Assembly: GCF_007565055.1 (NCBI RefSeq)
Contig: NC_044557.1
Location: 74,286,595-74,350,594, forward strand
DNA from: Rhinopithecus roxellana
Lineage: Eukaryota; Chordata; Mammalia; Primates; Cercopithecidae
DNA length: 64,000 nt
Direction of reading: 5' to 3'
In this document: piece by piece, positions 55,995-64,000 of the stretch
Numbering within the stretch: the first letter of the stretch is position 1
Layout: each line of letters opens with the position of its first letter
Notes under the pieces: generated by a model
What the model was told of the DNA's origin: nothing
Seen by the model: only the letters and a program-made list of their open reading frames with translations
Database searches by the model: none
Translations under genes and position numbers: made by a program

Positions 55995-58900
55995 ATTTAC
56001 CTACTACTACTGAGTCAAATAAAAAAAGTTTTCTGCATCTTTAAAACATTATTTCCAGAGAAAATAGTACCAAACCAGTGTTAAGATAAATGAGTCTGTG
56101 AATAGTTCCATGTCTGTAATGCTATGATAATGTGAAGCCCCAAACCTCTTGCCAAAAAGTTTGCTGCTGCTGTTGTATGAAACAAGTGAAAATCATTTTC
56201 TCCTCAAAAGACTTTTAAGCTAAAACCCTTTAAAAAATGGAATTACTTTTCTGGCTTACAGCCAATATTCACTTTATTTTAACTAACAAAAAAGTGTTGA
56301 AATCATCTAGGTATGTTTCAAACCTCATAAAAAGAAGATTTTTCTAAGAAATATATTATCTTAACCATCATAAAAAAAATCCCAATGAATTTTCTGTAGG
56401 TGCACAAAATGAAAGGATACTTTTCTCTTTCTGGATGTGATTGTTTGGTGATTCTTGTTAAATCATAAATTTGTTCAGGAAGTATAGCTCTCTTTAAATT
56501 TTTGCATTCATATGCATTTGATATTTTATAGGCTACTAAAACCTTTATGTATCATGTATAAAAGAATTTCTTTTATATTTAAAATTTCACAGAGACCTAG
56601 AATATTTTACTGTGCTGCTTTAGAAGAGAAAATGTAGGTCCTATCCATTCTGTTATATTAGAAACACAGACTATCCATATTGAAGAAACATAGTTAATAC
56701 ATCAAAATGAAAACTGAATTTGGTTTTCATTTTATCGTATGCCTTTGTTTCATTGGGAAAGTCTGTATTACTCCAGATTTGCTAATATTCACAATATGCC
56801 CTGAAAAACTAGCCTATGACAGTATTATTTCCTAGGTATAATATGGTAATGTGATTTTAAAGGTGTGTTAGTGAGTTGAAGAGAATTTTGGAAATGATTG
56901 CTCTTCCAAGTGTAAAATCACGTATCTTTTTGACAATATTTATAGTGTTGGATAACATTGGTTTCTTCCTATTTTTCTAATATCTGCCAAATGTAACAGG
57001 AGACAATAGAAAAATATTGAGAGCCATTAATACCATCTGCAGTGAAGTATGAATCTTTTGAGTCTACCTTTTTTATGATCCGTGATGGTGAATGAATGCC
57101 TTTCTATAAAAATGCAATGATGTATTAAGAATAAAATATCTCGTTCTTTTTATAAGTGATTTTATTTGTTTTGTTTATGTCTATATGACTGTATTTACTT
57201 GATTTGGGGAGAGATCCCAAACTGACAATTAATGAAGTCAGTGAAAATAGTGACAAAATATGGGACGTTTCAAACATGATATTAGGCAAATTTATAGAGC
57301 TCTTTGTTTTCCATCCAGGTGTCATTAGATAGAAAGCATGACAAATGTAATTGTGATATATAGGTAGGACAACGCATCATTTAATTTATTTGTGAGGGTT
57401 TTAGAAGGGAAAAGGAAGAAACCAGTCCTCTAATCATGGAAACCTTCAATATCATGAGATCTTCCAGGAAGTATGGAACTTTCATCAGCGTTCTCCCTGA
57501 GGGCATTGAGGTGAGATTGAAAACATGAGTAACCAACAATTTCAGTTTTGGGCAATTCTGAAAATTTTACTACTAATACCTAATTGTCAAATTTGGAATC
57601 CTGACCTTACCTTAATCTATAAGCCAGCAAATATATATGAGGTATCTAGTTTACAATTAATTTCTCTTTTCCAGGAGAGAAAACTGTTTATTTTAGAATG
57701 GGTGGAATATTTATTCTAATCTTTCCACAAGATAAAAATTTATTATTTTATAAAAATGGCCTAAGAAATGTTTTACTTTTCATTAAATTATTTTAAGTTC
57801 ATATCTGTATTTTTATGCCTCATATATTTTTTGTGTATCTTGATGTTATCAAGATTCTTTGCTACTTCTTTAAAGATAAACATAATTACCTTTCTCGAGA
57901 GTATCATCCTTTTTATATGGGCAGAGTGAGATTAGGGGTAGAGTGTTGTAAACAGTTGGGGATTTTGGTTTTATAAAAATGTTTTTAGGGACTTATATAG
58001 TTACATACTTCCAATGATGTGATGGATTTGTGATAATCAAAACTATAACACACACGTTTGCGGATGTGCCTTTTCCCTGTGTATTTAATCTCTAAAAGTT
58101 GTTTTACATAGAATTCAAATTTAACCATACCTGTAAGAGGGAATACAAAACTTTTTAAAATGGCTATAATAATTTTAGTAACATGCATATCATGTGCATT
58201 GTAATTCACTGCCTATACAATTTGTTTAGTGAATTTCATAGGATTTCTACAGTTGGTCATATACATGTGGCTCCACATAGTTGACTCAATAGAAGTTGTC
58301 TACATCTTATTTTTCTGTTTATTAATTTTGTGGTTAGTGTTGTCAATATTATTTTTACTCCCTGTCTGTGACTTCTTCTTTCCCAAATCCATTTAATCTC
58401 TCAGGATTAAGGAGCATGGATTGTCTCTCTTTATTCCTTTTCTGTCTGCAGTAGTACATACTTATTGCATCCTTTGTGAATAAGGGGACAAAAATCTTAG
58501 TACTTTACTAGAATATCATTTACTGCAAGTGGGTACAAATGAAAGTCAGTGAAGAAGTTGCTTTGTTTACAGAAATCTCAATTTCTGAAAATTATTTAGA
58601 AACAAAAGGCTTGAGTGACATTAAGTAATTTAGAATCTACTGCAGGTAAAAAGGAATATGATGGAAAAATAATTCTCACATAGTTTATATGCAAATTTAA
58701 TAGACAGATGTACATACAGTCTTTGTGTGAATTTATATAATCTAAGGTTTTGATGGACACTCTTCAAATCAGCTTATCTTGAGATAAAACCAAAAGACAT
58801 TAAATATTAATCAGATAATGCTCATATCAACAAGATATGAAAGATATCAGATAGGATATTAAGTAAATTAATATCACTTGACTAAATCTGTAGCCAATAA

Positions 58901-60058
58901 TTTAGAATTATAGAATTTAGAAATTATTTGGTATCTTTTTTATGAAAAAAATATGTGCTTGCTCAAGATTATATATCTCGTTTATGGTAGATCTACGATT
59001 GATCCTCTAGACCTCTGCCCTGCATTTAATTACTAGTTTCCTCAATGAATAATGTTTAATAGTGCTGTGTCTTTCCATTTTGCTTAGGACAAATCCTTGT
59101 TACCACTCAGTATGAGAAAAATACTCCTGTGTCCACGTGTGTGTATGTGTATGTGTTTGTCATGATATTACTATGTCAATAAAATGTTTTGTGTAGGTTA
59201 TTTTTAATATAGCATCTTATTTTAATATAGAATTATGTATTTAAAATATATTCTATTTTCTCATTTAATTTTTCTTCCTTAGTACTCAGTATATTCAAGA
59301 GAAAATTTACAAAATGGAAAATTAGAATTAGGAGTATGGTTCCATTTTACATCATGGAATTAATCTATATGGCCTCTAAAGAGAAGAAGCAAATAAGCCA
59401 ATAATACTGGTGTTATTAGCATCACAATGTTATCAGGTAAATTTATCAGGTTTATAAATGCCAGAAAAGAAAAACTCTTGTGGATGTAAATTCTTGTTCA
59501 TCACATAATTTTGTGCCTGTGATTCTTATAGACAAATATCAGGTAGGAGCAAAATGAGGGAAATGAGAAGGAGTTACTAGAGTTTTGTTACTTAATGTGA
59601 GTACATCATTCAAGTTCTGAAAAGGACAAGGTATTTAAATGTGTAGCATGTATCAAAATTAAAGGCAACCATGCATAATGAAGGGCAGTTTTTTTCTAAT
59701 TGTACAAATTATATAAAAGCCTGGCACACAATTTTGCATAATTTAAAGAGTTGATGAGTAAAACACCCATTAGAATACCTTATCTAATGGTGTGGAATTA
59801 TTACCTTAGGCATGTTTTAGTAAGTATAATTTTACATTACCCAAATGACTATTTTTTCTGTGCCTTCTGTAAATGGTGGTGGTAAAACCACACTGAAGGT
59901 TACTTAATATTTCTTTATTCTTGGTTTCTCAATATTTCACGTCCTATGACACTCAACAGCTATAATTAAAGTGAAGTTAGAGATTTCTTAGACAAGAGGA
60001 CTCTTCAGCTTACCATTGTTAACTGTCCTTATTTAAAGCTCTATTACTTACCTGATAT
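55995..60058. other. Long unassigned AT-rich stretch
   Basis: About 4 kb with no transposon or gene I can identify. A small TG-rich patch (GTGTGTGTATGTGTATGTG) lies near 59138-59157. Open frames up to 74 codons show no domain. Confidence 0.5.
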
Positions 60059-60629
60059 TGATATGGGAGTGCTGGGAAGGGAAGAGCATGGTCCCTTTAA
60101 ATGACACGGAAGAGGGGAAGGGAAGTGCTGGGTAGAAGAGGGAGTGGTCCCTGGCAAAGGCTCCACCCCCAAGGGCCTAGGTGAGGCCAGGCACCGGAAG
60201 CAGCCCAACTCCAGGGGAAAACCATCTCCCTACTGGCTTCACCATCTGCTAAGAGCTACTTCTATTCACTAAAACCTTGCGCTCATTCTTCAAGCTCATG
60301 TGTGATCCGATTCTTCTGGTACACCAAGGCAAGAAACCCTGGGATACAGAAAGTCCTCTGTCCTTGTGACAAGTTAGAGGGTCTATCTAATTGGGCTGGT
60401 TAGCACAAGCCGCCTATAGACAGCAAACTAAAAGAGCACCCTGTAACACCCACCCACTGGGGTTTCAGGAGCTGTAAACATTCACCCCTAGACACTGCCA
60501 TGGGGTCAGAGCCCCACACCCTGCCTGTCTGTGTGCTCCCCTATAGGTGTGAGCAGTGGGGCACTGAAGAAGCAGCCACACCGCCATCACACGCCCTGTG
60601 AGGGGGACAAGGGAACCTTTCCCATTTCA
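60059..60629 (+). mobile_element. Solo LTR, same ERV family as 1411-2203 (571 bp)
   Basis: Opens TGATATGGGAG and ends CCCATTTCA. Four-base flanks ATAT (60055-60058) and TTAT (60630-60633) are an imperfect possible duplication. It shares GCAGCCCAACTCCAGGGG and the whole R/U5-like region with the first LTR but lacks about 250 bp of internal U3. The site of the AATAAA poly(A) signal reads ACTAAA here, so the canonical signal is lost. No viral internal sequence flanks it. Confidence 0.88.
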
Positions 60630-60633
60630 TTAT

Positions 60634-61008
60634 GAGTCTGAAAGGAGAGAAGAAATGATGCTGTGACTTTTCAAACTGTCAGAGCAACAGTGTTATTTCT
60701 TTTTATTATAGTTTGTTACACTTTTCACTATCAAATTTTAAAAGTAACTTGATCACAGTCTGTGTCATATATTTTGAATAATTTCATCATATAGATGACA
60801 AGCATGAAAAAGGTGGTTCACAGATAATCAAAAGCTGAAACTTCAGTGTTGCACAAAGCTACATGCTGGGAAATCAAATTTCATCATCAAGGTATTCATC
60901 TGGGTTTTCCATTGGTAAAATGAACCTGTTATTAAAGCTAAGGTGTTTTAAAAGTATTGTAGTATACAGAACATCAAACTGAAAAGTTATCAAAGAAAGT
61001 AGGTTAAT
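60634..61008. other. Unassigned DNA
   Basis: I see nothing specific. Confidence 0.45.
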
Positions 61009-61019
61009 AAAAAGCCTTT

Positions 61020-61299
61020 GGCCAGGCGCAGTGGCTCAAGCCTGTAATCCCAGCACTTTGGGAGGCCGAGACGGGCAGATCACGAGATCAGGAGATCGAG
61101 ACCATCCTGGCTAACACTGTTATTTTGTATTTTGTAAAAAATACAAAAAAAAACTAGCCGGGCGAGGTGGCGGGTGCCTGGAGTCCCAGCTACTTGGGAG
61201 GCTGAGGCAGGAGAATGGTGTAAACCTGGGAGACAAAGCTTGCAGTGAGCTGATATCCGGCCACTGCACTTCAGCCTGGGTGGCAGAGTGAGACTCCAT

Positions 61300-61329
<30 letters not shown>
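61020..61329 (+). mobile_element. AluY with a fold-back change and a long A tail
   Basis: Plus-strand young Alu with TSDs AAAAAGCCTTT at 61009-61019 and 61330-61340. An A-run of 34 begins at 61301 and merges with the 3' TSD. At 61116-61150 the usual GGTGAAACCCCGTCTC segment is replaced by TTATTTTGTATTTTGT followed by AAAAAATACAAAA, a small inverted repeat. Confidence 0.9.
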
Positions 61330-61335
<6 letters not shown>

Positions 61336-61340
61336 CCTTT

Positions 61341-62469
61341 CAACATGATTCTGCATTATTCAAATAAAATTAATTACTTTAAATGAAACTCAATTTTAAA
61401 ATGCTGTGTGTCATTGACAATGGAAAATCATATCCTTTTGCCATTTTTCAGTTATGCAAAAATCTAGAATTTGATCATCATAAGTGAATTCTATTAACTT
61501 GACCCTCACATCCTGTTTTCAAAACATATTATGTAAGCTTAATACAATAGATTTGCCTCAATCAAATACATAAATAAGCGTAGAAGTTCTTTTTAAAAAA
61601 TTACATTACCCAAGATTAATCTAAACAAGTGTTAAGTTTTGATGTGAAATCAATAACTTGATCATATTATATCTCTGTTGGTGGGAAGGACCTTAGGAGG
61701 ATAAGGTAGTACAGTAACTCTCCCAATTTTTTGGAGGACAAAATGTACTTATATAAGTAAAATTGTAGCTAAAAATTAATCAAATTCATTTTTCTGATTT
61801 TAATCCTATTTATAATGTGGTGTTCTGTCTTCAGCATGGAAATTGGTGTTTCCCAAATTAAAATAATAAACTTTTTGTTTCTTTTCATTTGTCTACTATT
61901 TTGGAAACTTTTTCCTCAACCTTATAAACAGATAAACATGTAATATAAAAATGTGTCTGATGATATGTCTCTACATCCTTCACTCTTCAAATGAGTGTGT
62001 CATACCATCATTGCTATTCACATGTAAAGGATGCCTATAACCTCATACGTTAAAAGAAAAATAGTAAAAACTTGAGAACTGCAACTGAGTGAAACTGAAA
62101 TATTCAATAATTTGGAGAGAGAGCCATTTTTTATTTAGTTTGGTTTTCTGTCTGTTTTCTTATCAGCAAGAAAATCTACCATTTAAAAATTTTTCACTAT
62201 TCAGGGTGAGAAATAATGCATTTATTTTATTTGAGAAACCACATTGAAATGCCTTTATTATTTTCAAGGAACTGCAGCAAGGTCATAAAATATTAAGTAA
62301 GAACATAAAATAGGGTAATATTTATTTGCTAATTCAGTAATAGTTCTTTACTAAAAAATAGGCAACACCACTTACCTAATGAACAGAATAATATAGGTTA
62401 GTGTTAAGTCAGAAATTGTGAAAGTCCTAAGAGTTAACCCTTTTTAGAAAATAAATTAGCTGGCTAAAA
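61341..62469. other. Unassigned AT-rich DNA
   Basis: I see no gene or repeat. Confidence 0.5.
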
Positions 62470-63175
62470 TTATTTATATGTGTATATCTATTATATAACT
62501 ATTTTTATATTAAAATGATTATGTATTCTAAATAGGATTAAATATTTGTATCTACTATATATTATTTTATAATATATATAATAGTATGTGTGTAAATATA
62601 CACTCATAGTATGCCAGTAATATACACATATACATATGTGTGTATATTGCATATATTATTTCTATCAATAATATATATGTGCACATGCATAATATACATA
62701 ATGGTATGTATAAAAATATACATATGTTAATATAAATATATGTATATATGTAATATATAATATATAAAAATGTATATATACACATATATTATGCCAGTTA
62801 TATATATATACACACATATATATGTATATGTAACTGGCATAATATATGTGTATTTGTGTATATATGTATACACAAATATACATATATTTCTAGCATAATA
62901 TATGTATCCATAATACACACACATACATATATATATAAACTGGCATATTAATATATATGCCAGCTATGTATAACTGATAATATGTGTGTATTTCTAGCAC
63001 AATACATATGTACATATAATACACACACACATATATGTCATATTTATATGGCAACTATGTATAACTGACAATGTGTGTGCATATATATAAATATATAAAA
63101 CTGGCATAATAGATGTATATTTTGTATACATACCATTATGTATATACACACATATATGTGTAGATATATATTACA
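62470..63175. repeat. AT-rich repeat tract with palindromes
   Basis: About 700 bp of mixed TATA/TGTA text in which AACTGGCATA or its reverse complement recurs (near 62610, 62790, 62831, 62939, 62957 and 63095). A perfect 22-bp inverted repeat lies at 62779-62800 and 62831-62852, with a 30-bp AT-rich spacer. The Tyr/Ile-rich minus-strand ORFs of 65-72 codons are composition artefacts. Confidence 0.85.
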
Positions 63176-64000
63176 GAAAACAGAAGGCCTTCAGGTTAGA
63201 GGGGAAAAAGGCAGTTAATTACTCAATTACTCATAATAAAAGTGGAATCCAGAGTACTGTCCCAATCAACCTAGTGTTATTTGCTGAGAGCAAGATGGTA
63301 CCTGTACATGAGGCATATTACAGGAGAATAACCTAGAAATTAGAAATAAAACAACAACTCTGATCATATATGTGGTTTCTTGTCACCTGCCCATCTTCTT
63401 CTCCACAGAGAGTAACCTTATCTTTACTCTAAAATACATGCAGATCCACTATGGGGAGGAAAAAAAAGCGGTCTTTGCCTTTACGAACTTGGATGATTTC
63501 TGGGGAAGGAGGTACAACTAAGATTTACTGTTCTGTAATGTCTCCTTACACAGATATTCCTACATGGACAACACAGGCCTTTGCTCAGAGAACTCAAACT
63601 GATGAAGTGTAAGGCACTCATGGAGAATCGCCGTCTCCCAAAAGCTGGTCTTGGAGTTTTCTAAGTTTTGCATTAGTGCGTCCTCCTCTCGGGTGATGCC
63701 TTTGCTTTGGTTGACATCTGTTACATGAGGTCTTGATGCCTAACTTGCAGATAAAATTAAACTCTGTGCTTACTTCCATTTCCAAATGTAAGGCCCTGGA
63801 GAGTTTTCAGATCAATGTTTTTTTTCGTCCTTCTGGTGTCACTCAGTTTGTGTTTGACTCTTTTATTAGAATTCCACACTTAGTAATGATTGTCTCCCTT
63901 TCTAGGTCAGCTAAGATTTTTTAACTTTAATTCTCTCCTTTTAATTAAAAAGTGAGCAATACTAGGGATCCAAAGTAAATAATTAATTTACTTTATTCAC
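63176..64000. other. Unassigned DNA to window end
   Basis: I see no supported gene. The 63-codon frame at 63733-63924 has no recognisable features. Confidence 0.5.

Noticed and set aside
1411..60629. The two similar LTRs as the 5' and 3' LTRs of one 58 kb provirus
   Set aside because: The first is preceded by env and a purine tract, so it is already a 3' LTR. The DNA between them is not viral.
62567..62924. Tyr/Ile/Cys-rich minus-strand ORFs resembling membrane peptides
   Set aside because: Translation of TATA/TGTA repeats in three frames gives the same type of peptide each time.
1..64000. CRISPR array, phage or bacterial operon
   Set aside because: No spaced direct repeats, no Shine-Dalgarno-linked gene chains, and primate repeats from end to end.

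Overview
This window is nuclear DNA from a primate, most likely an Old World monkey. It is AT-rich, has no long open reading frames outside transposons, and is dense in Alu, L1, MIR, L2 and endogenous retrovirus (ERV) sequence. The least diverged Alus (13.6, 55.7 and 61.0 kb) carry base changes that I associate with the cercopithecid AluYR lineage rather than the human AluY consensus. I see no intact host protein-coding gene and no exon I can defend. There are also no convincing tRNA or rRNA genes, no CRISPR array and nothing bacterial. The window reads as an intergenic or deep intronic region built from layered retrotransposon insertions.

Layout. 0-2.2 kb: 3' end of a class I ERV whose broken gag is joined to an env transmembrane-tail remnant, a purine tract and a 3' LTR. 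2.2-4.9 kb: mostly unassigned DNA with one very short Alu. 4.9-11.5 kb: a 6.2 kb full-length but dead L1 on the minus strand, inserted into a MER2-like DNA transposon. 11.5-22 kb: unassigned DNA with Alus, MLT1, MIR, L2 and L1 fragments. 22-30.6 kb: an L1-rich block containing a twin-primed L1M, a 2 kb L1PA with target duplications, and a 5.6 kb older L1 with a 5' inversion. That older L1 is interrupted by a composite insert, a 1.37 kb solo LTR and an old Alu. 30.6-43 kb: long unassigned stretches with an MST/THE1-type LTR, another inverted L1, Alus, MIRs and a 120-bp local duplication. 43-50 kb: an Alu, a possible Tigger/pogo-like transposon remnant, and a processed pseudogene of RPSA. 50-56 kb: L1, Alu, an MST-type LTR and a nearly pristine AluY. 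56-64 kb: unassigned DNA, a solo LTR of the same family as the one at 1.4 kb, an AluY with a fold-back change, and an AT-rich palindromic tract.

No set of genes here works together. What the sequence records is insertion history: nesting order, target site duplications (TSDs), three L1 5' inversions, and decay of the coding frames. I found no convincing undescribed biological system. The leads most worth a search are the unrecognised flanks of the composite insert at 25.3-25.8 kb, the paired 120-bp segments at 41.6 and 42.6 kb, the transposase-like remnant near 44 kb, and the palindrome at 62.8 kb. Repeat family names come from memory of consensus sequences and were not checked against a database.
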